DNA of 21,060 bases, from NCBI GenBank assembly GCA_014379815.1, contig JACMLA010000425.1:1-21060 (forward strand), given 5' to 3'. Source of the DNA: Bryobacteraceae bacterium (lineage in GTDB: Bacteria > Acidobacteriota > Terriglobia > Bryobacterales > Bryobacteraceae). Shown here one piece after another: positions 7,450 to 16,459 of this stretch (position 1 is its first letter; each line of letters opens with the position of its first letter). The notes under the pieces are model-generated. The model was not told the origin of the DNA and did no database searches. It saw only the letters and a program-made list of their open reading frames with translations. The position numbers and the translations under genes are program-made.

Positions 7450-8871
7450 CTAATCCGCGCCCCGAAGCTGCAACCACTTGCCCCTATGGAAATACCACGT
7501 CACGGAAGCCTTATCGAGAAACGCATCGTCTATGCCATGGTGATCGATGGGCGGAGGCTCGGGACCGCCATAGGCACGGTAGTGCCGCATGACAAAGTCG
7601 CGGTTGACAGCCGTGATCCTGCGCGAATAGATAACATCCCGCTTATCGGACCAGTCGAGGTAAGTGCGATCTTCGCCCGTAGTGATGGCAGCCGGTTGAG
7701 TATCGCTGGCGTTACGGAACACAAGCAGCGTAGTCGAGTGTCCGGAGGAGCAAAATACCGCCCAGCCAGATTCTCCTTTTTGGAAAAATTCACCCCGGAT
7801 CACATTCTGCGGAGCCCCCTCATGCAACGGCTGGGGCACACTGCATTTGCGGGCGCGTAAGACTCCGGCCACGGCGGACGGAAGATCGGGAAATGCCTCC
7901 ACCGCCAGACGACGGATCTTACTGACGTCCGAGTCCGCCCGCTGTGCCAAATCCTGCTGGGACTTCAGCGCGATTTCGTGGGCCCGGTTCAATGCAGGAA
8001 CATCAATCTGCGGCAGTACCTTCTGACGATCAAGATTGGGATCGAGAGCCTTCGCCCGCAGAAAGTAACGATCAGCGAACTGCGCGGCGCCCGCGTTCGG
8101 TGCGCCCATCTGAACCGAATGGTTGTACTGACTCTGGAACATATAAGCCGCGTTGCCAAGGACCCAGACGTTCTTCGATCCCTCCAATCCGGCATGCGCA
8201 CGCAAGGCAAGTGAGTTACGGTTCAGAATGGAAAGCGCGTAAAGATGGGCAAGAGGACGAATCGCAAACGGATGGTTCGGATCCGCTGCGACCGTTTTCT
8301 CCAGATAATGCAAGTGGAGCCCCTCGTCCAGAGATTCAAAAAAGGTCGCTGCATTCCACTGCACGGACGCATTTCCAGACCTCGCTCCAGCCGCTTTCTC
8401 CCAAAGAACGACCGCGCGCTGGTACTCCGCAGACACCAGTTCCCCTTGAGCAAATCGCGATACATAGGAGTGCAAAAGCTCAGACTCCGGATGATGCGTA
8501 ACCAGCCAAAACGTGTGATTCACCCGTCGCAACCGGTCTCCGGCAAACCTTGCCCGATCCGCACGCTGGTAGTACGCCATCACCTTCAGCCGCGACGGAA
8601 AGTCGTCCGGAGCCGCAGCCAGTTTCCGTTCCAGCTGAACCACGTCCGCTTCCTCAAGCTCGAGCACGCCGCGAAGGGCATCGCCGTACCATGGACTGAA
8701 CATCGCTGGTTGCCGATGCATCGCATCTCGACGCGGCGACTCCCTAGCAACAGTTTGCGCCCGCGCAACGGGTAGTCCGGCCTGGCTGATGAACATAACG
8801 CCGAGCGTAAGTGAAGCAGAAGTACCGAATCCCATACCGTGATTTAACCTCGTTGAAGGGCGTCCACGCAT
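7450..8871 (-). CDS. Exported helical-repeat (TPR-like) protein of unknown function
   Basis: A 473-residue protein I cannot assign to a characterised family. A signal peptide (about 1-38) ends near PVARAQ. Residues about 60-300 are helix-rich with TPR-like features such as LHLHYLEKTVAADPNHPFAIRPLAHLYALS and YFLRAKALDPNLD, a pattern that usually mediates protein contacts. The last 150 or so residues look like a separate beta-rich module containing RGEFFQKGESGWAVFCSSG, a Pro-rich GPEPPPIDHHGIDDAF segment, and the end WYFHRGKWLQLRGAD. I recall similar tails in acidobacterial secreted proteins but cannot check. The first ATG gives a positively charged signal n-region; the ATG at residue 13 is possible. 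It is divergent from the histidine kinase across 55 bp. Confidence 0.7.
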   Translation of the reverse strand: MRGRPSTRLNHGMGFGTSASLTLGVMFISQAGLPVARAQTVARESPRRDAMHRQPAMFSPWYGDALRGVLELEEADVVQLERKLAAAPDDFPSRLKVMAYYQRADRARFAGDRLRRVNHTFWLVTHHPESELLHSYVSRFAQGELVSAEYQRAVVLWEKAAGARSGNASVQWNAATFFESLDEGLHLHYLEKTVAADPNHPFAIRPLAHLYALSILNRNSLALRAHAGLEGSKNVWVLGNAAYMFQSQYNHSVQMGAPNAGAAQFADRYFLRAKALDPNLDRQKVLPQIDVPALNRAHEIALKSQQDLAQRADSDVSKIRRLAVEAFPDLPSAVAGVLRARKCSVPQPLHEGAPQNVIRGEFFQKGESGWAVFCSSGHSTTLLVFRNASDTQPAAITTGEDRTYLDWSDKRDVIYSRRITAVNRDFVMRHYRAYGGPEPPPIDHHGIDDAFLDKASVTWYFHRGKWLQLRGAD

Positions 8872-8881
8872 ATACTAAAAT
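8853..8881 (+). promoter_or_regulatory. Sigma-70-type promoter for the PAS histidine kinase gene
   Basis: A TTGAAG -35 box (8853-8858) and a TAAAAT -10 box (8876-8881) are separated by exactly 17 bases. The predicted transcript starts near 8888, about 39 bases before the kinase ATG. The -35 box lies inside the first codons of the divergent exported-protein gene. Confidence 0.5.
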
Positions 8882-8926
8882 GCTTCAAACTGTGAGGATC
8901 GGGAAGCCTCAAACCAAGAGCACACG

Positions 8927-11275
8927 ATGAAGAGTGGCGTCACACAGTCTCCCTCAGCTAGCGGTATCGTTGATTTCGAGCTCCTCTTCGAGGCTGCACC
9001 CGATCCCTGCGTGGCCTTGCTGCCAGACTCGCCAGTATTCACAATGGTGGCAGCTAGCGATGCCTATCTTCATGCGACGCTGAGCAAGAAGCTGGAAGTA
9101 GTTGGCCGTGGTCTCTTCGAGCTTCTCTTAGATAATCCGGCAGACTCCACGGCAGATGGCGTCCCTGGTCTCAGGGAGAGTTTACAGCGAGTCCTACAAG
9201 AAGGAGTCGCTGACTCCTTGCCGGTCCGGAAATATGCTCTCCGGCCCCCAGACAGCATGTTCGAAGAACGGTACTGGAAGGTGGTGAATACGCCGGTATT
9301 CGATAAAGCAGGCGTTGTTCGGTATGTACTGCACTACGTAGATGACGTCACAGAACAGGTGCACGCCGAGGAACAAGAACGGCTTATCGCACAGAGCTTC
9401 ATCGGGGGCTATGAGGATGTTACCGAGCGCAAACGTGCAGAAGCCGGGCTGCTGGACAGCGAACAGCAGTTTCGAACGCTTGTTGAATCGATTCCCAACA
9501 TGGCCTGGATGGCAAATCCGGACGGACACATTTTCTGGTACAACCGCCGCTGGTACGACTACACCGGGACAACTTTCGAAGAGATGAAAGGTTGGGGCTG
9601 GCAGAAGGTTCATGACCCGGAAACGCTGCCTCGCGTCATGGAGCGCTGGACAGCCTCCATTGCCAACCACCAGCCATTTGAGATGGTCTTCCCGATCAAG
9701 GGAGCCGATGGCCTATTCCGGCCTTTCCTGACGCGCGTTGAGCCTGTCAAGGATCCTCAAGGTTCCGTCGTTCGCTGGTTCGGAACGAACACCGATATAG
9801 CCGGGCAGCAAGAGGGAGAAAGAAGGCTAAGGGCAGCCGTCCTTGGCTCCCCATTCCCGATAATGTTGCACGCCGAAAACGGCGAGGTGCTCGCCCTCAG
9901 TCACTCCTGGATCGAATTGACGGGTTACACCCGCGACCAGCTTACGACCCACCAGGCTTGGTTTCGACTCGCTTACCCTGACCGCTTCGCCGACGTCGAG
10001 CAGCAACTGGCCCTCGAGTTCGCTTCCGATGAAGCCGTGCACGTTGGTGAAGTCACCGTGCGCACCAACTCGGGAGCCGACCGGATCTGGGACTTCGAGG
10101 CAATACCTCTTGGCAAGCTGGCCGACGGCAGACGTTTGCAAATGAGCGCCGCTGTGGATGTCACACAACGCACGCGGGCCGAGGCAGCACTTCGCGACAG
10201 CGAGGAGCGCTATCGTTTCCTCGCCGAATCGATTCCACAGATGGTCTGGACAGCCACACCAGATGGAGCTCTCAACTACGTAAGCCAGCAAGTCGCCACT
10301 TACTTCGGGAAAGAGCCGGAACTTCTTCTCGGTGCAGGATGGCTAGCCGGGGTTCATCCGGAGGACCGCGAGTTTGTCGCGGAACGATGGATGAAGTCTT
10401 TGACGACTCTTGAACCGTATGAGGCGGAGTTTCGGCTGCTTAGCGGTAAAGATGGAACCTGGCGGTGGTTTCTGGTCCGTGCGCTTGCATTGGACGCTGC
10501 CGACAGCACACGCCTTCGCTGGTTCGGTACTTGCACTGATATTCACGATCAGAAGGAAAGTGAAGCAGCACTGCGCAGAGCCAATCGTGAGCTCGAGGAG
10601 TTTGCATACGTCGCAAGCCATGACCTGCAAGAGCCTTTGCGAACGGTAAACATCTACACCCAGCTGTTGCTTAGGAACTTCGACACCGGGAACTCAGAAG
10701 CTAGTCAGTACGCGCAATTCATCAGGGAAGGAGTCCATCGGATGGAAAGCCTCATCCGCGACCTTCTCACTTTCTCCAAAGTCGTTCACACTGACACGAC
10801 AACAGGAGGGCTGGCGGACCTTTCCACAGCATGCAACGATGCTGTCTCCGTTCTCAAAAGCCGCATCGAGGAAAGCGGTGCAATCATCGTTGTTAAGCCA
10901 CTGCCTCTTGCACTTGGCGACACGCGGCAGATCGCCCATGTCTTCCAGAATTTGCTGTCCAACTCACTCAAGTACTGTAAGAAAGAGGTACCGCCCGAAG
11001 TTCAAATCTCCGCCAGACCTGACGGTGACCAGTGGATCGTCTCCGTCCGGGACAACGGCATCGGCTTTGAACCGCAGTACTCCGAACGAATCTTTGGTCT
11101 GTTCAAGCGTTTGCACAAGGACGAGTATCCCGGAACTGGACTTGGTCTGGCCATCTGCCAGCGCATCATCCAGGGATATGGCGGGCGCATGTGGGCCGAG
11201 AGCGCACCTGCGGAAGGAGCGACCTTCTACTTCACTCTTCCGCAGGCACAGGAGCCACTAAAGTCAGAAGCGTAG
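8927..11275 (+). CDS. Soluble multi-PAS sensor histidine kinase
   Basis: A 782-residue kinase with four recognisable PAS domains: about 17-145, 178-297, 300-420 and 425-548, the second and fourth ending in RWFGTNTDI and RWFGTCTDI as PAS-PAC modules do. The transmitter follows: H-box FAYVASHDLQEPLR with phospho-acceptor His565, N-box VFQNLLSNSLKYC (about 672-684), G1 DNGIGFEP (709-716), F-box IFGLFKRLH and G2 GTGLGLAIC. The family autophosphorylates on His and passes phosphate to a response regulator, but no receiver domain or regulator is adjacent, so it is an orphan kinase. No transmembrane segment is visible, implying a cytoplasmic redox, gas or ligand sensor. Residues 150-172 carry an extra PAS tail without a PAS body. 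The gene end overlaps the convergent receptor gene by 12 bp. Confidence 0.93.
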   Translation: MKSGVTQSPSASGIVDFELLFEAAPDPCVALLPDSPVFTMVAASDAYLHATLSKKLEVVGRGLFELLLDNPADSTADGVPGLRESLQRVLQEGVADSLPVRKYALRPPDSMFEERYWKVVNTPVFDKAGVVRYVLHYVDDVTEQVHAEEQERLIAQSFIGGYEDVTERKRAEAGLLDSEQQFRTLVESIPNMAWMANPDGHIFWYNRRWYDYTGTTFEEMKGWGWQKVHDPETLPRVMERWTASIANHQPFEMVFPIKGADGLFRPFLTRVEPVKDPQGSVVRWFGTNTDIAGQQEGERRLRAAVLGSPFPIMLHAENGEVLALSHSWIELTGYTRDQLTTHQAWFRLAYPDRFADVEQQLALEFASDEAVHVGEVTVRTNSGADRIWDFEAIPLGKLADGRRLQMSAAVDVTQRTRAEAALRDSEERYRFLAESIPQMVWTATPDGALNYVSQQVATYFGKEPELLLGAGWLAGVHPEDREFVAERWMKSLTTLEPYEAEFRLLSGKDGTWRWFLVRALALDAADSTRLRWFGTCTDIHDQKESEAALRRANRELEEFAYVASHDLQEPLRTVNIYTQLLLRNFDTGNSEASQYAQFIREGVHRMESLIRDLLTFSKVVHTDTTTGGLADLSTACNDAVSVLKSRIEESGAIIVVKPLPLALGDTRQIAHVFQNLLSNSLKYCKKEVPPEVQISARPDGDQWIVSVRDNGIGFEPQYSERIFGLFKRLHKDEYPGTGLGLAICQRIIQGYGGRMWAESAPAEGATFYFTLPQAQEPLKSEA

Positions 11276-14200
11276 TTTCAGGACAAACTCAATATTCCGC
11301 GAATCGAACGTAGATAGATTCTTGGTTCCGTAGTTAGCATTCTGCCCGGCACCCGCAGACTGCCCAGCTCCAGGATTGTTCAAGATCTCCGTACCTCCAA
11401 GACCCAGATTGTAACCGGGGCTGGATTGTGTGTGGTTGAACAGATTGTGTGCATGCCCCTGCAGGTCAAACTTCAGCCGCTCGGTGATCGAGAATGTCCG
11501 TTGTACACTCATCGTCCAGTTATTCAGAGTGTCGTTTCGGATTTCGTTATAGGTGAAAGCCGCGTTGCCGTACCAGTACAGATCACGCTGAATGGAGCCG
11601 TTCGCCGTCCGCACTGTCTGCCCCTGAAACGCATCCGGATTGTACTTAAGGAAGCAGAAGTTGCAAGGGCGGACCGTACGGCCGCTCGGCAGAGTCACGC
11701 TCGTATTGCCGTCATACCAGCGCTGCAATTCCTTAGGGACTTCAAGGTCCACACCCGGAATGATATTAGGTCGCCCGTTTAGCGAGCCGTTGTTGGCCCC
11801 GCTGACAAGAATAGGGGTGCCCTTCTGAAACATCCACACTCCGCTTACCTGCCAGCCACCAGCGATCGCGGACACCCAGCGATTGTCACCTCCAAACTGC
11901 TTGCCCTTTCCAAATGGCAGTTCGTAGAGATAGGTCATAACAATGCGGTGCGGCACGTCATTGGAAGACAACCGGCGGTTCTGCCGAAGGTCCAGAAAAT
12001 TGCCAGCCTGACTGCCAAATCCTTCCCCTCCAAAGTTGTTCTGCGCTTCGGCATTCGCAACCTCGAGTGCCTTCGACCAGGTATAGTGAGCGCTCAGGAG
12101 CAGACCTCTCGAGAAAGTGCGCGAAACCATCATCTGCAAAGCGTTATAGTCCGAGAACCCTCGCTGTTGCTGCACCTGAAGGCCTCCGAATAGCGGAAAT
12201 GGCAGCAAGGTCTCACGCAGTGAAATGTTGGCATTCCCAATCGACCCAAGGAACGGAATCCTTTGACCATCGACAGGCTGGAACGGATTGCGAACCAGAT
12301 CGCTTCCGGTGTGTCCGGTACCATTGCGTGAGATGTAATTATCCCGCCAGGATGCCAGCGTCGCCTGCGGCAGGAACTGATCGTTGTTCACGCCGAACGC
12401 GGAACTCAGCGCGAGATCACGGCCATAGGATCCGGACCAGCCAACCGCGAAAGACCAGTCGCCTTTCTTCCAGTCGAGAAATGCATTCGTCTGATGAACC
12501 ATCGGAGTCACATAGCCTGAACGCGGGAAGCGCGGGCCGGGAGAGCCGTACAGCGCAGGCGCGTTGGGGTCAGCTCCTGTTGGATTGATCAACCTCGTAA
12601 CGTGGGCAAAATCTCCAGCAACCAAACCCGCCGGACTCACCCCGAATGGCTGAGCGTCCGTATAAGGCGCAAACGATTGCATGCCGTAATTGTACGGACC
12701 GTCAAAGAATCCCGTATTCGACGGCAAGTAGGTAATACCGTATCCGCCACGGAGCACGAGGTTTTCTTTCAAGCGCAAAGCAAGGCCAAGTCGCGGACCG
12801 AAATTGATCCAGTCCGTTTCCCATAGACTGCGATCCTTACCCGTGCTGCCGGGGAAATAGAAAGCACCCTGTGAGCCATAGGGGTTCTTTAGATTAGGGT
12901 CAAACGACGATATCTGGTTATAGCGGTCCGTCACCCCGGGTTGCGCATCCCACCGCAAGCCAACATTAACGGTCAGCCGGCTATTGGGACGCCAGTCATT
13001 CTGCGAGTAGAACGCGATGTACTTTTGCAGGAAGGCAGGCTTGGCATTGAAGCCCCGGCCAATCTCCAAATTGCCGGCGCCGAGCAGAAACGAGGCCCAC
13101 GCCTGCCCAGTTTGATTGTTAGGCACGGTTCCTACCAGTCCACCGGTAGCGTTTACATTGGCTCCGGATGTGAACGAGGAGTTCAGACGATAGCTGATCG
13201 CTTCCTGAGCGTCGGTGTAGTTGGAATGATTGGCACGATATTCACCACCAAACTTGAAGGTCCACTTGCCCGCGGACTTGGTGGCGCTGCCGGCAATCAC
13301 GTGATTGGTTTGCCGCTCGTCCTTGTGGTTATACGCGTTGTTGTTAAGGTTGCTCCACGACGTTCCCGCAATAAAGAAGCTAGGTAAGCGCCGGACCGCC
13401 ATAGCAGCTTCAATCTCTGCCGGAATTCCAGCAGCGCGGTAATTGTAGTCCGGAGTGTCGTCGGCAAGAGCGCCCGTCTTGATCCGGTTCAGACCATACC
13501 GGACATCAACAATGAAGGTCGGCGACAGCACGAAGGTATCGCCAACTGAGAAGTAAGGATTCCGGTCCTTGATGAAACGCGAAAAGCCTTCACCGGCAAT
13601 GCTGTTGTTCAGGTTATCGTCCGAGAACGTCAAAGGGTTCGTAATGTCGCCGAAAGTAAAGCCTCCCGTGAAGTAGAGAGAGTGCCTGTCCCCGGCGCGA
13701 TAGTCAAATCTGGAGTTCAGGTTGTTGCGCCCGTACACCCGGGTCGCGCTTCGCTGGAAGTTGTTGGCATTGTAGACATCATCAGGCGCCCGATTTGGCA
13801 GTGGATACTGGGATGCCAGCATGAGAGCAGCTGCGTTTAGCCGGTTTGCGGGAATGATGGAATTGGGAATCGCGGCTCGCTGGAAGACATTCGGGCCCGT
13901 CGGAGTGACGTTGTAAGGATCGAACAATTGCAGCGGTGCGGGAAGGCCACTGACATTCGATAACGTCCGGCTGAAGTCGCCCGCGCGCTCAAGTGCAGTT
14001 GGCACAGTCCGTAGAAATACCAGACCTTCGTTAAACTTTAGTCCCTCCCAGCTAGCAAAGAAGAACGCCTTGTTGCGAATCGCCGGTCCCCCAAATGTCC
14101 CCCCATACGTATGAACCTTGAATCCGGGTCGCGCAATTCCCCGCGCATTATTAGAAAATGAATTTGCATTGAAGAAATCGTTACGATGCCGCCAGAACGC

Positions 14201-15013
14201 GCTTCCATGAAACTCATTCGTTCCGCTCTTTGTCGTCATCAGCACCACGCCCTGACCTCGGCCGTACTCCGCTGAATAGTTATTCACCGTCGTACGAACT
14301 TCCTGCAGACCCTCGCTGTTGGGCAGCACCGCCGCCTCGTTCCATGCCGAACCCACCACGCCCACGCCGTCCACTTGCACGTCATTCTGAAAAGCACCGC
14401 CGCCGTTGATCGCAATCGCAGACACATTCCGTCGCCCGTTGATTCCAATCCCAAATGAGTTCTGCCCGGTGACCTGGGTCATAGACGCCCGCGGTGTAGC
14501 GCCCAGCTGCAGCGTAGCAAAGTAGAGAGGATTGTGATTCACATTTGGGAGTGCCTGAATCAACTGCGTCGTGGTAACGCCCACCACCGACGAGGATTCC
14601 GTCTGCACCGTGCCGCCTGTGTCGGTCACGCTGACGACAGTCGTAGCGCCGCCTACCTGCAGAATGATTTCGATGCGAACCGTCTCCGAAACGCCAAGTG
14701 CGATACCGCTTTGCACGCTTGAGACAAATCCGGGCTTGGCGACCTTAACCTCGTAGGTTCCGCCCGGAAGGTAAGGGACCTGAAATTCGCCCTCTCCGTT
14801 GGTGGTTCCCGGGTACCTCTGACCTGTCGCCGTCTCCAGTATTTCTACCTGTGCGTCAACGACCTTGGCGCCCGTTGGATCCTGGACTGCGCCGGAAATC
14901 CGGCCTGACCGAAGCTGCGACCAGCCGGTTGAGGTGGTCAAGACCGCTGCGGCAATCAAAGCGAGGAGCGTCTTGGGCCGGGAACTCCAAATGCAACGTG
15001 GCAAGCCAAACAT
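11264..15013 (-). CDS. Oar-like TonB-dependent outer-membrane receptor with carboxypeptidase-regulatory domain
   Basis: About 1249 residues from the chosen ATG, which has GGAG 6 bases upstream and opens a signal peptide MFGLPRCIWSSRPKTLLALI... ending near GWSQ. An upstream ATG/GTG-type extension to 15085 adds 24 residues before the signal and looks unlikely. Domains in order: carboxypeptidase-regulatory-like domain (about 36-115, GRISGAVQDPTGAKVVDAQV through LPGGTYEVKVAKPGF); plug (about 125-255, with INGRRNVSAIAINGGGAFQND and SAEYGRGQGVVLMTTKSGTNEFHGSAFW); then a long beta-barrel ending FVLKLRF, the terminal-Phe barrel insertion signal. This layout is typical of Oar-like receptors in Acidobacteriota, thought to import oligomers or export/anchor proteins with TonB energy. 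The ligand is unknown. The neighbouring divergent regulator may control it. Confidence 0.93.
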   Translation of the reverse strand: MFGLPRCIWSSRPKTLLALIAAAVLTTSTGWSQLRSGRISGAVQDPTGAKVVDAQVEILETATGQRYPGTTNGEGEFQVPYLPGGTYEVKVAKPGFVSSVQSGIALGVSETVRIEIILQVGGATTVVSVTDTGGTVQTESSSVVGVTTTQLIQALPNVNHNPLYFATLQLGATPRASMTQVTGQNSFGIGINGRRNVSAIAINGGGAFQNDVQVDGVGVVGSAWNEAAVLPNSEGLQEVRTTVNNYSAEYGRGQGVVLMTTKSGTNEFHGSAFWRHRNDFFNANSFSNNARGIARPGFKVHTYGGTFGGPAIRNKAFFFASWEGLKFNEGLVFLRTVPTALERAGDFSRTLSNVSGLPAPLQLFDPYNVTPTGPNVFQRAAIPNSIIPANRLNAAALMLASQYPLPNRAPDDVYNANNFQRSATRVYGRNNLNSRFDYRAGDRHSLYFTGGFTFGDITNPLTFSDDNLNNSIAGEGFSRFIKDRNPYFSVGDTFVLSPTFIVDVRYGLNRIKTGALADDTPDYNYRAAGIPAEIEAAMAVRRLPSFFIAGTSWSNLNNNAYNHKDERQTNHVIAGSATKSAGKWTFKFGGEYRANHSNYTDAQEAISYRLNSSFTSGANVNATGGLVGTVPNNQTGQAWASFLLGAGNLEIGRGFNAKPAFLQKYIAFYSQNDWRPNSRLTVNVGLRWDAQPGVTDRYNQISSFDPNLKNPYGSQGAFYFPGSTGKDRSLWETDWINFGPRLGLALRLKENLVLRGGYGITYLPSNTGFFDGPYNYGMQSFAPYTDAQPFGVSPAGLVAGDFAHVTRLINPTGADPNAPALYGSPGPRFPRSGYVTPMVHQTNAFLDWKKGDWSFAVGWSGSYGRDLALSSAFGVNNDQFLPQATLASWRDNYISRNGTGHTGSDLVRNPFQPVDGQRIPFLGSIGNANISLRETLLPFPLFGGLQVQQQRGFSDYNALQMMVSRTFSRGLLLSAHYTWSKALEVANAEAQNNFGGEGFGSQAGNFLDLRQNRRLSSNDVPHRIVMTYLYELPFGKGKQFGGDNRWVSAIAGGWQVSGVWMFQKGTPILVSGANNGSLNGRPNIIPGVDLEVPKELQRWYDGNTSVTLPSGRTVRPCNFCFLKYNPDAFQGQTVRTANGSIQRDLYWYGNAAFTYNEIRNDTLNNWTMSVQRTFSITERLKFDLQGHAHNLFNHTQSSPGYNLGLGGTEILNNPGAGQSAGAGQNANYGTKNLSTFDSRNIEFVLKLRF

Positions 15014-15202
15014 AAAGAACTCCACACCGGGTAAATCGCGAAGATCGCGTAACGGGAGTGTGTGCTTTTTCGCCACCTTCCGCAAGACTTAACGGTTGTG
15101 AACGTTCCCAAACCCCTGTATTTCCGAGGTCTATCAGCTTTGAACAACCTAGCGTTAAGACCCGGTTCCCCTTCGGTGATAGGATCGTGGCGGGTTTTTC
15201 TC
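15014..15202. promoter_or_regulatory. Divergent control region between the receptor and the membrane-anchored regulator
   Basis: The 189-bp gap between the two chosen starts must contain both promoters, but I could not identify convincing -35/-10 pairs. It holds an inverted pair of heptamers, CTTAACG at 15088-15094 and CGTTAAG at 15153-15159, about 65 bp centre to centre, and two AACG(G)TT half-sites starting 10 bp apart (15091 and 15101). These could be operator elements; the evidence is weak. Confidence 0.35.
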
Positions 15203-16444
15203 ATGATGTCGAGTCCTGAAACTGCGCCTCGCCTCCTCCAGATGGAGGCCAACCGGACGCCGCTTTCCGCCGAACGACAGAGTACTCTGGCGGACGAGGT
15301 AACCCGAATCACGGCAAGTCCCCAGTTCCGAACCAGTAAACGGTGCTGTCGTTTTATCGCCTTCGTTGTGGAGAAAGCTGCTGCCGGGCAATCGGAATTG
15401 CTAAAGGAGAGAACGCTAGGCGTCGAAATCCTCCAGCGTGATCCGATGTTCGACACCGGCGAGGATGCCTCAGTTCGTGTCGCGGCCGGTGAAGTCCGGA
15501 AACGCCTGGCTCAGTACTATCAATCCGCTGGCGACACGCCGGTTCGCATCTCCTTGCCGGTTGGATCGTACGCTCCGGAGTTCCATTGGCGTCCACTTCC
15601 CGCCATAGAAGTAATCCCCGCAGTTCCCGAAGTCAACCTTCCGTCAGGGCTACCGATTCAGAATGAACAGTCGTTCCGAGTTGCTGCGCTGTGGATTCTT
15701 TGCGTCGTAGCCGTGTGCAGCGCAACCGCCTTGCTGCTGTGGAGCAACGCCAGCCGGGCCGTCGCCACCACTCCGGAGATGGAAGCGTTTTGGGCCCCCG
15801 TGCTCACGGGAAAGAAACCGACACTCATCTCCATGGGCCTCGTCGGTGGTCATCAAATTGTCTCGCGCGCTTCGGAGCCACTACAGGCCCGGCCGATCGG
15901 ATACGGACTGGTGCCTCTCGGCGATGCTTTTTCGCTCTCCCGCGTATCGGCACTTCTCACAGCGCGCGGCAAAGAGTTCCGCATACAGGGAGATAAGGAC
16001 ACAACGTTTGCCGACCTGCGTGACACACCCGCGATCCTGATAGGGGCAAACTCAAATCAGTGGACCATGCTCGCACACTCGGATCTGCGATACACCTACG
16101 GCACAACCGCAAAGTTTACTTACGTAAGAGATCGTGAGTCGCCACTCGACATGAAATGGGCCACCACCAATCACTGGCCCGACACCGTCCGGAAAGCCGA
16201 CTTTGCGATCGTCTCCCGTTGTCGCGAGCCTAATACCAAGTCGTGGCTAATCACGGTCGCAGGCATCGCGCCGTTCGGAACGCAAGCCGCCGGAGAACTG
16301 GTCACCGATCCCGCGCGCATGACTGAGCTCCTGCGAAAACTCTCCAAAGGCTGGGAATCGAAAAACCTGCAGATCGTATTAACAACGCGAATCGTCGGCG
16401 ACAGCGGCGGTCCACCTCAAGTCCTCGCGACCCACACTTGGTAA
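15203..16444 (+). CDS. Membrane-anchored putative regulator with cytoplasmic N-terminal domain (acidobacterial type)
   Basis: About 413 residues from ATG 15203 (MMSSPETAP); the frame is open back to a GTG at 15062, but that stretch is probably the control region. The N-terminal domain (about 20-130) contains FRTSKRCCRFIAFVVEKAAAG, LLKERTLGVEILQRDP, and then SVRVAAGEVRKRLAQYY with VRISLPVGSYAPEF. I recall this pattern from Acidobacteriota proteins resembling a winged-helix regulatory or signalling domain, but its biochemistry is not established to my knowledge. One transmembrane helix follows (about 159-180, VAALWILCVVAVCSATALLL), then an about 230-residue presumably periplasmic domain with no motif I recognise. 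The layout suggests an envelope sensor that controls genes directly. Its position divergent from a TonB-dependent receptor suggests that receptor as the target; this is inference. Confidence 0.7.
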   Translation: MMSSPETAPRLLQMEANRTPLSAERQSTLADEVTRITASPQFRTSKRCCRFIAFVVEKAAAGQSELLKERTLGVEILQRDPMFDTGEDASVRVAAGEVRKRLAQYYQSAGDTPVRISLPVGSYAPEFHWRPLPAIEVIPAVPEVNLPSGLPIQNEQSFRVAALWILCVVAVCSATALLLWSNASRAVATTPEMEAFWAPVLTGKKPTLISMGLVGGHQIVSRASEPLQARPIGYGLVPLGDAFSLSRVSALLTARGKEFRIQGDKDTTFADLRDTPAILIGANSNQWTMLAHSDLRYTYGTTAKFTYVRDRESPLDMKWATTNHWPDTVRKADFAIVSRCREPNTKSWLITVAGIAPFGTQAAGELVTDPARMTELLRKLSKGWESKNLQIVLTTRIVGDSGGPPQVLATHTW

Positions 16445-16459
16445 TGGCCCCGGTTCGCC

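Noticed and set aside
15062..15202. N-terminal 47 codons of the membrane-anchored regulator
   Set aside because: GTG start without support, no domain content, and this stretch is the likely control region for two divergent genes.
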